NCBI RefSeq assembly: GCF_901709675.1
Contig: NC_051088.1
Span: forward strand, 20,808,693-20,872,692
Source of the DNA: Syngnathus acus
Lineage: Eukaryota; Chordata; Actinopteri; Syngnathiformes; Syngnathidae
Reading direction: 5' to 3'
Length of the DNA stretch: 64,000 nt
Position numbers and translations under genes: made by a program. The notes under the pieces were generated by a model. That model was not told where the DNA came from. It saw nothing but the letters and a program-made list of their open reading frames with translations, and did no database searches. This document shows, piece after piece, positions 47,266-60,294 of this stretch (positions are counted from its first letter, which is position 1; every line of letters begins with the position of its first letter).

Positions 47266-50200
47266 AAAATAAGCTTATAATTAGCCCAGTTTCTTCAATT
47301 TTCTTCTACCACGACATTTTATGGAAGCAGTTTGAATGGCCAATAGCTCCATGATAATTCTCACAGGTCAGTGTTGGTCCACACTGCAATTTGCTTTCAT
47401 CAGATGGAGTCTCTCACAATTCAAATATTTAGTTATGAGGTTAAATGTGTGTAGCGTAACCTTGCTAGTAAGATGAGCAAGATGGCCAATGTTTGACTTT
47501 TTAGCATAACAGCATTTCCAAATGCTCGGGCTCGCTAAGCTTTTTGTTCCGCATCCAAATCACCGTTGGATCAATCCGTTGTCGTCTGATGAACTAATTA
47601 TGCAGTAATTGTTCTGGTTTAGACCCTGAAGGAAGAAAGGAATCGTTTAGAATATCACTCCAAAAATGATTTTCGTTATGATCAGAATAATTATTCCTTC
47701 CTTCCCTCCTTCAACCCATAACCTGGAAATGTCAGTTTTGTTTCTCAACTGGTTCGGAATGATCATTTTTGGCAGCGGTCTTCACCCTTATGACTGAGGG
47801 CATCTTCCTGAAGCTCTTCATTTTGACTATGGACATCAAACTTACTCTTTCTTTGGATTGTTTGATATTATAAAACTAATAATAAATTAGTTTATGAGAT
47901 AAAATAAAATAATATAATAAAAACTATGAGATAAGTGATTGAACCCACATAAGTCAACATTTTTTTCTATCTAAATTTCCCATGTGTGACTTGTAGATAA
48001 AGCTGTAAAATTAGCAATTTTATTTTTTTGCTCGTAGCAGTTAGCAAGTAGCAACAAGCCACTCTGTTCGGTTGAAAGCAGCAGTTTCTCCCGAGTCAAA
48101 TATAATATTGTCTAACTGTAGGTTATATATCTATTGTGTCTTGTTTGAACAGAGCTTGAGTTTCTTTTTTACCTGTTCTTAAGTAAGGCAGACTGTCACT
48201 CATGTTAAAACGACGCCTCATCTGAGACTATTATGACCAGCAGACAGAGAAAAGGGTGCCATTTGAGAGCCATTAAACTATTTAGATATGTAGCCTGGCC
48301 CTTCTGCACCCTGCTCCCTTTTACTTCCTCTGAAAGCACTTAATCCTTGATCCAAACCCTCTCCCCCACCCCGCCTTTCTGTCTTCCAAATGTAGCTCCA
48401 TAATTGTCTGAATCAATGCTCAGTGGGACTCTCTTGCTGCGATTAGGCAAGAATTGAGGCTACGCTGTTAGTTGTCATGGTTTCCAGGCAATGGTATGTA
48501 ATTTCAGAAAAATCGGATTGACAGGGAATAATGAACGTCAGGCATTTTTGCTGCATTTAGATGCTTAATTACCCTGAGGGTATCCCTAATGAAGGTGCAA
48601 GGAATGCGTGAGATGGTTGGAGCACTGTTTACAGTATGTGTCATATAATACACACCCAGTGGGATGCTAACCTGCATGGTTAAATATAAGGTCTTCACAC
48701 CCATCAAGGAGCAAGCTGCAAAGGCGTTGCATCTTGTTAAACTTGAGAAAAATCACGTTCGTTCAATCGGGTGTGTGTGACAGAATCCCCTATGAGGCGT
48801 TCATCCTGACAGATGCGAGAAAATGGTTTGTTACCTTGAGCCGGGAATTAAATGGAACTCTGATTAGAAATCACAGTCAGATTTCTTCCTCCCAAAGCTG
48901 CTAAATGATGTTCTTTGTATAGCTGATGAGATCATAATTCATTCCGATTCCTCTGCTGCATGTGAAAATGATGATCAGCAACAGCTTCTTTATAATATTC
49001 ATCCACCGAAAGTGACATTTTAGATATTTTTGGGTAGTTACAGGACCGGCAAGGTTGAAGACAATCTAATTGGGCTGAACTTAAAATTCACTGACAAGGA
49101 GAACTGTTAGAATACTTTTACTTGTAACTCAAAGCAGGTGAAAAAGAATATGTGACATATGACAAAGTGTTCCCATTTCTGCAGCAAACCAGCAAATATA
49201 ACTTCAACTTCAAATTTACACTAGTTAATTATCCAAGAGGAAACTGGCTGGCAGCAGTGATGATCCGAAAAGTTCTTTTTTATGACAAATATATATTTCA
49301 CGATGATCATCTCTCACGTTTTTGTGAATATTTTATCATATGGAAATGACACTTTGCTACAAAGTACAGCTTGCATAACTATGTAAATTTACTGTCTCCT
49401 CAAAAGTACTCATCAAGCAACCATTAGTGTCCACGCCGCTGGCAATAAGAGCGAGTGAACCCTTGAGCAAAAAAATGTTCAAATTAGGCCAATTTCTCTC
49501 CCCAATGCCATGTGACTGACTCATTAGTGTTACAAGGGCGCAAGTGTATATGGAGAGCAGCTGTGTTCATTTTCACTCTCACAGTTCTGAAAATGAAACG
49601 CTATAGAAAGATTGTGAAAACCATAAAACTGAGTAGCAGCATGCTGGACAAGACCAGACGGTACTTTAACACGATAGGTAGCATCCAACCAAAATAAGAC
49701 TCACCCTACCTCCGATCAAAAATGAATGGATATTGCTATTTTCCCAACTTGAAGGTGGTCCTGCAATGTAAATAATGGGCTCATTTGCATGTTTTGCACA
49801 AGTACTAATTTCATACTCTATGACTTGAATTTTGCCATTACCGTGAAGCATAAATTATTCTGCTGGAAATCTTGGACGCTGACTTGATTTGGCTGCTAAA
49901 GCAGCACAGCAGGAAGTCAAGCAAGTCGCAGCTATTGAGCGGCTTTAGTCTCAAACAGAACAAAAAAAAACGGCAGGGCAGTGGTGCTGCCGCTGAGAAC
50001 GTCAATTTTGCTCTTTAGAAAAGGGGCACTGCTCAGAGAGTGAAAGCAAATCAACACGGTTATCGACCCAGACAACCCAACCCTGTAAATTGCACTCAGA
50101 GAGACTAACAAAACAACAAAAACCATCATTGGGCTTTTATTGACAATGAGCACTTTGGCTGGCACACTTCACTTCCTGACTGAAAAGGCCCAAAAGACAT

Positions 50201-51245
50201 ACTTGATAAAGTTCGCTATGTATTTTTATTTCCACTGTTTGTTTTCAAACACTGGTCACCAACACCTTTCTGTTTCATGTGGGAGATATGTAATCTTTGT
50301 AATCATTCAATTCTGTGGACATGCTAATTTGCTGTTTCTTATACTTGGAATGAAGAAAATCAGTTTTCTCCAGGTCTTTTATTGCTGGTGGCAGAAAAAA
50401 TCCTTTTACCTCCAAAACCATCCATTTTCAGAAAAAAAAAAGTAAAGTATTAAGCCATTAGCATTTCATCGTCAAAGAGAGCAAGCCATTTTTGTAACAC
50501 TTTACACTAAAAGTTATTATTAAAAAATATGAAACTAATTATAATTTGCCATAGGATATTTTGGCCAAATGCCGGTATTATGCAAACAACGCCGATGATG
50601 AAAGTCATCTTGGACATACACCAAAGCTTCCCCCTTAAATGGTGACACAAATGTGATCTTGTGAGAAATTCCTTGCTTGTGTGTGTGCATGCTTTTGTGA
50701 TTTGTCAGCCTTTAGGCATGGCAACATTATAAAGGTGCCACTGTGCAATGAAGTCAGACCGGCATTGTGCCATTGCAACATCCGGTAGCAGAAGGTTGCC
50801 AAATGAAACTATGACAAAGATTATGAGGAGACAGTTGAATAGTATGTGCTATCCAGTTGGCTCTGGATGTGTGAGGAAGGTCTTTTAAAGGTTTTGCTTC
50901 TTCTGTCACACAATGTTCACGTCTCAAACTACAGAACATTTAGTTCCCCTTTAATGACACAATCCTGTGAAAACCATCAAATTACTGAAGTATGGAGTTG
51001 CCAATGTGGAGTAAAATACATTCAAACGTACTCTTAAAAACAATAAAACGTACTCACAAATACGTTGGAACATATTGGAGTGCTACAAATGCATTTTTCC
51101 CATAATGCCATGGGGTATTGACTTGTGCTTATGCAAATAAAAAAGCTATTTTGTTTTAAGCATTGACCTACATTTCACCAATATGTTCAAATATTAAGTA
51201 AAATTGTTCTCAATTTTATTGTGGCTGATTTGGTTCAGCATTTTA

Positions 51246-51310
51246 TAAACAAACAAACAAGCAAATAAATAAAAAAATAAATAAATAAATAAATACATAA
51301 ATAAATACAT
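51246..51310. repeat. (AAAC)n/(AAAT)n microsatellite
   Basis: AAACAAACAAAC passing into AAATAAATAAAT with a few interruptions. Confidence 0.9.
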
Positions 51311-51719
51311 ATAGTGAATGTACATGACATGAATGGCGACCTTGAGTGCCTTGAAAGGCGCCTAATGAATAAAATGTATTATTATTATTCATATTATTAT
51401 TACATTTACATCTTCCAATTTAAATCAATACATTATTATTATTCCAACGTAACTTGGATGAAATATACAGTTTTTGGTATAATTTTAAAGTTTGCCCATG
51501 AAAATGAATTTTAGAGCTACAGTATAAACAATATAGATTTATATTTTGATAAACAAATATTTTTCCTTTAATGTCTAAAGATTTTTGCCACCTGATGAAA
51601 TTGGCTACCTCCTTAGTTATGCAGAGCATTCATCTGTACCCCTGATATATATATTCTTAAGAAATATATATAATCAGGATTTTGTTTTTTTGAAAGAAAA
51701 AAAAAAAAAAGATTTAAAC

Positions 51720-52076
51720 CATGGTGACTATACGCGAGTGATTTCCTGAAGCGCCTCAGCCTCTGTGATTTCTTCCGGGTTTAAGACCTGTTCGTTTTGT
51801 TTGGGTGTATCGACCCAACATGACAGGACGTGTGCTGCTGTGATCGCGTTTGTGATGCGCAAGGTGCTTGGGGGTCTGTCAGGACAATGTTTTGCATGGA
51901 TTTCCACACCTGTGCGGGCAGGTAAAAGCGACGGAGCGACTCGGAAGTTTATTCTCTCCCCCGACTCGATACACCTGTTGCTTCCCTTTGGACGCGCGAG
52001 GAACAGAGGTCGACCACACAGCGGGCTTTTCCCAAACCCGATCTGATATTTCGAAGAGGACATTTGTGTTGCAATT
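51720..52076 (+). promoter_or_regulatory. Probable promoter / 5' UTR of the pard3b-like gene
   Basis: The region before the ATG has more CpG than the AT-rich DNA to its left (TGCGGGCAGGTAAAAGCGAC, TTTGGACGCGCGAGGAAC) and includes TTCCGGG, an ETS-like site. The change of composition at about 51720 fits a CpG-type promoter. No TATA box is evident and the transcription start is not fixed. Confidence 0.45.
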
Positions 52077-52193
52077 ATGAAGGTCACGGTGACTTTTGGA
52101 GACAGAGCGGTGGTGGTTCCGTGCAAAGCCGAATGGACTGTACGGGATTTAATCGACCAATCAACACGAAGGTACCGGAGGATTTTGGATCAG
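52077..52193 (+). CDS. pard3b-like: Par-3 family polarity protein (pard3b-like), first coding exon
   Basis: 39 codons from ATG (A at -3) to the donor CAG|GTAAAT at 52194, phase 0. The peptide MKVTVTFGDRAVVVPCKAEW continues with the family's T-V-R-D-L-I-D-Q-S-T-R-R-Y-R-R core. It matches the start of the Par-3 N-terminal oligomerisation domain, a PB1-like fold that forms filaments; MKVTVTFG and VVPCK are closest to the PARD3B form. Par-3 proteins scaffold aPKC and PAR-6 at junctions and set apical-basal polarity. The PDZ domains and the rest of the gene lie beyond the window. Confidence 0.92.
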
Positions 52194-53399
52194 GTAAATA
52201 CTCGTGCATGATGAATTAAAAACACGCACATCTTTGCACTTGTTTTGCAACATTGTGCGACATTGAACAAACTCGTAGTCGATCGTCAGCATTCCGCTCA
52301 TTCTTAAAGTTTTCAACCATTATCGGTTACGTCACACGTCACGTGACGTAGTGATACGAACCAACGCTCAAAAAACGAATTTTCTGTTAGTGCGTTTCAT
52401 TCAGTATGGAAGAAAACCACCAACATTGTAATATATTTCTCTCTAAATTACGTTATGACATGATTAGAAGGAAATCAAGAAGAAAACTACATAATTTACA
52501 TGCAAAAAAGTAAAACTTGAATAATGTGCATTACATGCAATACTTAATAAAATAACAATTTGAGATTTTCGTTTCTCTTTTATACTTCAGTTGTCAGATT
52601 TAGAATTGTTTTTGCTTTTTATTCTTTGAAAGAGTAGAAAAAAATAGTGAGATATATCATTTGAGTCACCAGGGAGAAGGTGTCTGCCAATGCATCATCA
52701 TCTGCATGCATTGATACACTTGTCAATCATTTGTTTATTTCTCTTGGAGGTTTCGGAAAGAGATTGAAGGGTGTGTCTGTTATACCTGTAAAATATTTAC
52801 AGGCATTCATTACAGTGGAATCTAGTTCTACGCAAAACTTATTTTTGAATGACGACTTGACGCTTGAATTACAGACAGTGCGGGACTTGATTAAACAATA
52901 TTGTGTTGCATTGATCAATTTATTGGTAACAACTTATTTTTTAAGCTGGTCCAATTTAATGTTAGAAAGAGCTCATCATTGATTGGCTATTTTGACATGT
53001 CACAAAGTTGTCACAAGGGTTATTTTTCACCACTCAAAGTCCATTCACACACAAATAACATATTCATAATGAGTGGATGATTTGTCTGAGGCGGAATCCC
53101 TCTTTGATTGATTAGTAAAATAAGTGAGTGAGTGTTCTTGAAGTACTGTATAAACATGAACTGATCCGGAAGAAGGAAGAAAATTTCTGATTTAAAAAGG
53201 AAAAAAGAGCACCCCCTCCTCGAATGACATGCAACCGACACTGTAATTTTGATTATCGCGACGACATTATTCCTAGCTGAATTTCGACGAATGGTATTTC
53301 TAGAAATTTGATCTTTTGATTAGTCAGCATAGTTTGTGCTGTTACTGTATATACTCCTCAGGGTGGGATTGCGAGAAGCCCCGGCTGTCAACGCGGACA

Positions 53400-53790
53400 A
53401 TAGCTTCCCGCTAAAAGCTCTAGTATCTCAGTGGGCAGGTGGAAGTTGACTGTTTAATGCCCCTCTATGTGGCCGCAGTCTAGGCTTTGTCCTCGGAGTG
53501 ATGGGGAATTAGGATTGGTGACAGGCTGCGCTCTTATCATCTGGCCGCTTCGCTTCATCCTGCCTGTGCGGGGGGACAAACACACCGAGACACACACACA
53601 CTGGGTTTCACTGACAGCCCACTCAGCCCATTGGCCCCTGTTGATTCCGAAGAAGTCTAAATGTGAGCATGTGATTAGATTACACCCGGGGCCTCGATCA
53701 CTCTTTATCGGGCATGTTGATTAGTCGCTGCGGATGCTGACTCAACAGCCCGTGGAGTCCTCCGAATAGAAGCAGATGATCACGAGGACA
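53400..53790. promoter_or_regulatory. Candidate conserved non-coding element in pard3b-like intron 1
   Basis: A unique block with GATTA-type homeodomain sites (GTGATTAGATTACACCCGGG at about 53671 and GTTGATTAGTCG at about 53717) and raised CpG content. No frame or repeat. The regulatory role is inferred from composition only. Confidence 0.22.
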
Positions 53791-55271
53791 TCACATCTCT
53801 GACGACAACATTCACTCCACATCCTTAGGACAACGTCAGAAAGCTGGTTTTAATTCGACCGGACATCTTTTCTGCATAAACTTCCGTAATCCTCCAATTG
53901 TTTCCCAGTAGAGATTGCCGAAATGTCTGCATGTCATTCACAGTTTTAGAAGACTACTCTTGTTCTTGTGAGTGCTGAATTAATGTTTGAATATAGAGAG
54001 AGACTTTCAGTGCTGTGTTATTGTCCAACCTGAAATATCACTGTTCACTGTCGTGGTGCACGTCTTGAGGAGCAATTCTCGAGTCTCAGGAATCAGAGAG
54101 AATTGATGGATTTGAACCCCATGGAAAATCTCTGGTGAGATTTGAAGTGAGGCGATCATAGCACCATTGCACATATCGCTCATCATTGTGGACTAACGTC
54201 AGACTACATATTGGGACTGGTCAGTAATCAATCACAGTAGCAGACAAATCCTAGCACCGTCTGGAATTTGACACCATGAGCGGTGATGAACGGGACAGTT
54301 TGTTGTCTGGTTATGGATCACGTTAGCAACTGATTATCACAATAGCATGTTCCACTAAATCAATGATTGTCATGAATGGGTTGAATGTTCTATCTGTTGA
54401 AAGTGAAATTCTGGTTTGACCTTGAAGGCCACACTTGTATTATTTGCCGTCTTGAGCTATTTTGGTGAAACAAAATTTTGTAATCTTGCATATAGATTAT
54501 TATTTTGTACAGTAATAGTACAATCCAGGGTTGCCTAAATAAGACTGTCGCTAATTGCCAGATGGGCAATCTTCTACAATCTTGGTGGAAAATTATGTCT
54601 TGAATGGCTACTCTATGTTTTTGTGATTTCCCTGCATCTGAGTTACTCATTGTTTTAAATGGTTTACTTAATCCCAAGTACACGCCTGAGGAAAACGAGG
54701 GGGCAGAAGAATGTAAGCCAACAAGTTTGACCGGTTTGTCCTGTGCCGTGCACATGCTTTGCCCTGATGTTGTTGCAGAAGATCCAGTTTACTGTGACAG
54801 TCAGGTGGCTCCAGCACAATCAGCACAATTTGATGGGATCCACTTGTCCTCAGTCAAAAAAAGGCTATTTTTTGATTGAAGATAATAATAAAGATAATAA
54901 TGCTTAATCTTAAAAAAAAAAAGTCATGCAAAATGCAACAAACTTTGCCAATGCAGAATTTATATCAATAATTTGATTACATTGTGAACTTGTACCGTGT
55001 AAAATGTCCAGTTTATGTGGAAAATAATAATAATGAGGTCAAATGAGAGAAAAATGCATTAGTCCACAGTGCACTTCCACATTAATGAATGTTTTCATTT
55101 TGAATAGATCAAAGATTGTAGCCCGCTCAGTGTCGTAACTCTTACAATACAGGGTGTGTATGTTTTGAACTCTGTCTGCAGTGAGATAATGAAATCAGCC
55201 TGGAATTTGACCCCTGGCACCCCACCCACATAACTTAACTTTTTTTTTTTCCTCTCTCTGTTTTTTTTTTT

Positions 55272-55475
55272 CATTCCAAAAACATGCATGGTAGGCTGAT
55301 TGAGCACTCCAAATTGTCCATAGATGTGATTGGGAGTGTGTATGGTTGTTTGTCGATGTGTGCCCTGTGATTGGCTGGCAAGCAGTTCAGGGTGTCCCCC
55401 GCTTACTGCCAAAAGATTGCTGGGATTGGCTCCAGTGCGCCCGTGACCCTAATGAGGGTCATACGTGGTTCAGAT
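55272..55475 (+). mobile_element. 5'-truncated SINE in pard3b-like intron 1
   Basis: TTCCAAAAACATGCATGGTA, CACTCCAAATTGTCCATAGA, GTGCCCTGTGATTGGCTGGC, CAGGGTGTCCCCCGCTTACT and GGGATTGGCTCCAGTGCGCC align in order with the SINE at 18617-18967 (read on its minus strand). The tRNA-like head is missing. Confidence 0.88.
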
Positions 55476-55767
55476 AATTGATGCACATTATTCTTGAATA
55501 TTTGTTGACAAACTTATTTTCTACACTTCAGCCCATTTACTGCAGTTTCAAGAAAATGAGTGCGCTGAATAAATCATCAACTTGCACCCCTAAAATTTCA
55601 GGTTATGAGCCACAGTGCTACTTTTCAAATCTATTATTAAATTCTCACATACCCACTGAAATGTCTTTGCCTACCCCTATTTTCAAACCACCGCTGTAAA
55701 AACATCAGGCCATTCAACGAGATGTAAAGAAATTGTCGCTAAATGACTTTTTTGCTTTTGTGTGCAG

Positions 55768-55869
55768 CATGGGAGAAGTGCGGTGAAAACCCTTCACCTA
55801 GAGTACACTGATGGAGGCATCCTGGACATGGATGACCTGCTGACAGACCTAGTGGAAGATAAGGACAAG
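55768..55869 (+). CDS. pard3b-like: pard3b-like, second coding exon (N-terminal domain)
   Basis: 34 codons in phase 0 between the acceptor TGTGCAG (55767) and the donor AAG|GTAAGA (55870). It encodes HGRSAVKTLHLEYTDGGILD, then MDDLLTDLVEDKDK. LEYTDGGILD and VEDKDK are the signature of the second half of the Par-3 N-terminal domain; E-Y-T and V-E-D are the PARD3B variants (PARD3 has E-H-G and A-D-D). The residues just before are unusual: S-A-V-K-T-L replaces the Y-W-(V/I)-(K/Q)-(I/V)-H seen in mammalian homologues as recalled. The next exon (LIAVFEEQEP-like) was not found in 55870-64000 and lies off the window. Confidence 0.93.
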
Positions 55870-56073
55870 GTAAGACAAGAAAGTGTTCTTTATTGCTCTT
55901 AGGTGAGCGAAGTGAAGTGATTTGTTGCTCAGGTTTGCTTTATTTTGATGTTTTAGTCTGCCACGATGATTGTGGGGCTTTGCAGCAAAACTTTTAAGTC
56001 ATCTGACAGTCTGTCTCTTTGTTTTAGAGACTGAAGGGGCTGCAATGATTTTGTATAAATTTGCACCAAGGTT

Positions 56074-56225
56074 TAAATAATATACGGAGATAAAATAAAT
56101 AATAAATAATACAGATAAAATGAATAATAATTAATAATAATAAATAATATAGATGGAATAAATAAAACAAATACAATACAATAAATAAATAAAATTAATA
56201 AAATTAAAAAAATAAATAAAATAGA
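56074..56225. repeat. AT-rich AAATA/AATA low-complexity tract
   Basis: Degenerate AATAAATAAAAT units over about 150 bases. Confidence 0.85.
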
Positions 56226-57153
56226 ATTGTCATGTTTAGACTCTCCCCGCCCCCCAAAAAAATCTAGTCTACATTTCATTCTCGTATCCTTTATGTAAGA
56301 ATACACTTTTATTTTTTTATTTTATTTTTACAAGTGCTGTACACTATCCTCCTCGGTATTTAAAATGTAGGAGCAATTGTATGCTTGTATCAGTGTGCAT
56401 GTGTGCAAGTGTGCCAAAACAGCTTCAGTAAAACAAGGTGAGAGAAGTGAAAAAATGGATGTGGAAGTGTCAGCAGAAGTGGGAAAGACGCTGTTTCAAT
56501 CTCTCAGAACAGAGGCATCATCTTCTGGCTGCGCTGTATTAATGTGTGCATGGTGTTTGTGACTCACAAGTTTTAATGATTCCATTCCAAGGCTCTGTCT
56601 CCCAATGTCACAGCTCAGTTCCGTTGCTAACAAGTCAGACTGGCGTCAGCTGCCTTCCCTCGGTTGCGGTTCTTTTGGGCAATTACAGGCTTTGCTAGAA
56701 CCTTTGCTACTGAGGAACTGTCCTATTTACCTTGTTCAGCTTCCACCCGATTCTCGAAACAACTTCCCCACTTTCATCTCCACTCTAATTTTATTCTTTT
56801 GCTTTGCTGCTGATGAAAAGATGGCATGGCAGTGATCCTCGCCACGTGCCAATCATCCGACTCGTCTCGTCTCCAGCCTTCCAGACACTTTCAGCTTGCG
56901 CAGATTAATGAGCTGCGGCTGTTTTTTGTGATTAGCCTTCTTTTGTTTTTCTGTCTTTTATTACCTTGCCACAGCAGACAGATTCTGTCTTTCGTGCTTT
57001 TTCTTTTTGTTCCATTATTGTGGCCGACGGCATCATGCTATCAATCATACCGTGGTGGACTCGTTGTGAACGTGTGCACCAGCACAGCATGGGCCCTGTA
57101 TTAGCGCCGGATGCTAATGAGTTACAATGACTGGCTGTTTGCACATGCATGCA

Positions 57154-57178
57154 CGCACACACACACACACACACACGC
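57154..57178. repeat. (CA)n microsatellite
   Basis: About 12 units of CA with flanking GCACGCACAC. Confidence 0.9.
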
Positions 57179-59691
57179 ACAATAGAGCGCATACAGTCAT
57201 TAGACTCTCAGCCACCAAACAGCCTCATAAAATGTTTGTTGAGCATATACAGTATTACTCACACAAGTACAACAATGCTGCAGTCTGAAAATTACATTCT
57301 CTTTATTAGCGTCCTCCGTTTATATCGTGGGTGTCGTTTGGAATCGGTGACCTGTCATGTTGACACACTGTAAATCTCGTTTGAGCCTTTATCTGTCAAG
57401 TTGTGACCTTTTAGGGGCATATTTCTCTCACTTCCCCACCTTTGTCTTTCAGCAGCTGAAAAGTCTGACTGAATTTGTGTGATGATGTTCACTGTAAAAG
57501 TAAGAATGCCCTGAATACAGCTGCGTGAAAAAGTTTGTGAACTAGGGTCTGACCGATATGGGTTTTTTAGGCTGATGATGACTCAGATATTTGGCAACAC
57601 TGGTAACAAATTAATCGGATGAAAAGTGTCTTTCGTTTGTTTACATTTGTTCATAAAATACATCTGTAAATCAATGAATACATCAACAAATACAAATATC
57701 CAGTGGCCAGCAAAAATCCCAATCAAAATTTGTGGTTGTACAACTTATTTTTAAGGAATGCAATAAAGTGCAAATATAAAAACTGACTGCAGCAGTGCTT
57801 CAAGTAATATCTAGAAATAACTTTAATTAGCATTTTTAGAACATAAGTTTGCCATCTTGTTCGAAAGGCACCATTTTATCCAAGTGTGGTGTTTCATCAC
57901 ACCAAAAGAATAACGAGAAGAAATGAACACAAAGAAGAAATCCGGCATAATCTCAAATGTAAATGTATCTCCTGAGTTGTAAACAAAAAAAGACCTCCAG
58001 CTTTTTGCAACCTGAGGTTAATTTACTTTTACCCTGAAGGCCACATATGGGGTTACAGACCTCCGCCACCTATTCGAAAAGGTGCTTTAAGAAGCCACTA
58101 TTGCTGAAAATAATAAACATACTACTGCAATTATTTTTATCTTCTGTTTTTTTTTTTTTTTTTTTTAATTTCAGGAAAATATGTATGTATGTTATAGACA
58201 TCATCAGGGAAGACTTGTCTATAGCTGAATAGAGAAAGCTAAGGGAAGGACGAAGTGTGTTTCTGCGACATGAAAATTTCATCTGTTACATCTTAAATGT
58301 CAGCTTTAATGGGTGACAATAGCTAATAATTTACGGTAATCCGACAGAGAGAAACTTTGTGTGAGTGAATGACGGGGAGTACTGCCGCCTTTGATGCTCC
58401 ATGACACCTCAGGCTCACCCACCCCCTTCGCTCCGCCAAAATTGTCATGGTGAGCAGCATTTGATTGGCATGTGAATAGCAGCTCAGAAAATTGGCCCAA
58501 GGTTCAAGTGCGCTAATTAGAATACCTTCAGACTAATCATCATGCAGCACGCTAAACATTTTCCATACGTCTTAACCTGTGAAGTTATTCAACACCTTGT
58601 CTGACATGCGGGATATTAAAAACTGTGGCTTGTCACGAATAAAGTAAATCAATTCTAGTGCATCTGGTTGTGGTGTATATAATCTCCCTCCATGTTTTCT
58701 TACATTTATTAACCCTTCAGCCTCACCTAAGCGGAACAAAAGCCACTCCCACAGTTGTACTCATTCCTTGTCTGCTGCTTAGTTTTTCATTCCAGGCAAG
58801 ATTTGCTTCTGAATTTTAATTGAGTTAGCACGGGTCACTGTGCTACCTTCCGACTTTGACTGATGGACCCCCTCCAAAGTCATTTGTCAGCTCACCAAAG
58901 CAAAAGACTGGAATAAGCCCTCTTTGTGTTCTTGCCCCAGTGGTGTGTTGTGACTAACGGAGGTCGTGAGGGGTCAACGTAATGGCAGATTGTGTCGCTG
59001 CCACAGTTATTACAGTACATTGTTATTCTGTCAGTATCACAATCACCCATTAGCTGCTATGTCATGGTTTTGAGATCCCAGTGGGAGTGCAAGGTGGGGC
59101 TACCTTTTCAAAGCCACATGCACACAAGCTTAGAACGAAACAAAGATAAATCAGCTTAATAAATATCGAGCATTTCGGCACACAAGCCTGGTGAGAAGCA
59201 GTGCACACCTTGTTATGAGTAGAGCAACTTATTTACAGCTGACCTACTCTGACTGGACTCATTGACATCGCTGTGGGTTGGCTGAAGTCTGTTGTGCTAA
59301 TAACTCAAATCAGCTGAGACTCACACTCTGAGCAGTGGGACACTTTCACTGCAACGGTGGGGATGATGAATGTGTATAAACCTGAATCCGGATCATTTAG
59401 GCTAATGTTTAATGATTCTCGGGTGTGACTGCACAGCTGCGTCTAGTGTGAGAACATCCGCATTGCATAAACACATCTTGTTATATTATTATTCTATTTT
59501 CCCGCCTCTCAACACTCATCTTCAAGATGTTTAGCCTAATGATTTGCCGCTAATATGTCTGAATAGGGACCTTGAGTTATCCTGCAATGTGGAAAAGGAG
59601 CAATGTTTACATGCGCCGACTAAAGTGCTTGTGCTTGACATAAATAAATGTACTACATGATGAAAGAAATTACAATATTGCCATTTTAAAT

Positions 59692-60107
59692 TACCGTATT
59701 TTCCCGACTATAAGGCGCACCTAAAAACATAAGATTTTCTCAAAAGCCGACAGTGCGCCTTATAGTCCGGTACGCCTTATATATGGACCAAATTCCTAAA
59801 TTTAAACTGGCCCGAAGCATTGTGTCATGAAATCAATCATAAGTGGCCCGCTGAAGACTATGAATCATGAATCAAAAAGACTATGGATCATTATTTTGTG
59901 ATTATAAAGTAATTTGTTGTGTCTGAAGTTGAAATAAAAAAGATAAAATGGAGAATGATTTGATTTGGATTAAAAGTCTGACATGATGCATTAATGGTGC
60001 GCCTTATAGTCTGGTGCGCCTTATATAAGGACAAAGTTTTAAAATGGGCCATTCATTGAAGGTGCGCCTTATAGTCCGGTGCGCCTTATAGTCCGGAAAA
60101 TACGGTA
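59692..60107 (-). mobile_element. MITE, TACCGTATTTTCC family, near-full copy B (inverse of 24307-24652)
   Basis: It begins TACCGTATTTTCCCGACTAT and ends TAGTCCGGAAAATACGGTA. The middle (AAATCAATCATAAGTGGCCC, GAATCATGAATCAAAAAGAC, GAGAATGATTTGATTTGGAT) is the inverse of copy A with few differences. The right end has extra TATAAGGCGCACC-type units plus an AAAGTTTTAAAATGGGCCAT block shared with 20821-21131, making it about 70 bases longer than copy A. Confidence 0.92.
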
Positions 60108-60254
60108 TGTAAAAAAATGTAAAGTCTCCCCTTCAACTAGAATTTTATTTTTATGTACACATTTCCTCAACACTAACAAAGTCAATAACGCTTTCCACTC
60201 AAAATTGCAGCGTCAGGGTGACAGTTTATCGCAATTGCCAATGTTCCATTTTAT

Positions 60255-60294
60255 ATCCATCCATTTTCTGAATCGCTCTATCCCGATGTGGGTC
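60255..60294 (-). mobile_element. SINE 3'-tail scrap
   Basis: ATCCATCCATTTTCTGAATC, then GCTCTATCCCGATGTGGGTC, is the inverse of the SINE end (compare 18617-18660). Confidence 0.7.

Larger units (their letters stand above)
35460..51700. other. Long intergenic interval upstream of the pard3b-like gene
   Basis: Apart from the MITEs, dispersed repeats and microsatellites listed separately, no exon was supported. Open frames here are short (61-121 codons), have no recognisable family and lack splice-compatible neighbours. Confidence 0.6.
52194..55767 (+). other. pard3b-like intron 1
   Basis: 3574 bases, GT (52194) to AG (55767), with acceptor TTTGCTTTTGTGTGCAG. Holds a SINE fragment (55272-55475) and a CpG-bearing unique block (53400-53790). 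No other exon was recognised. Confidence 0.85.

Noticed and set aside
51728-52126. A 132-residue minus-strand frame over the pard3b-like 5' end
   Set aside because: Shadow frame over a CpG-rich 5' UTR and first exon; no family match.
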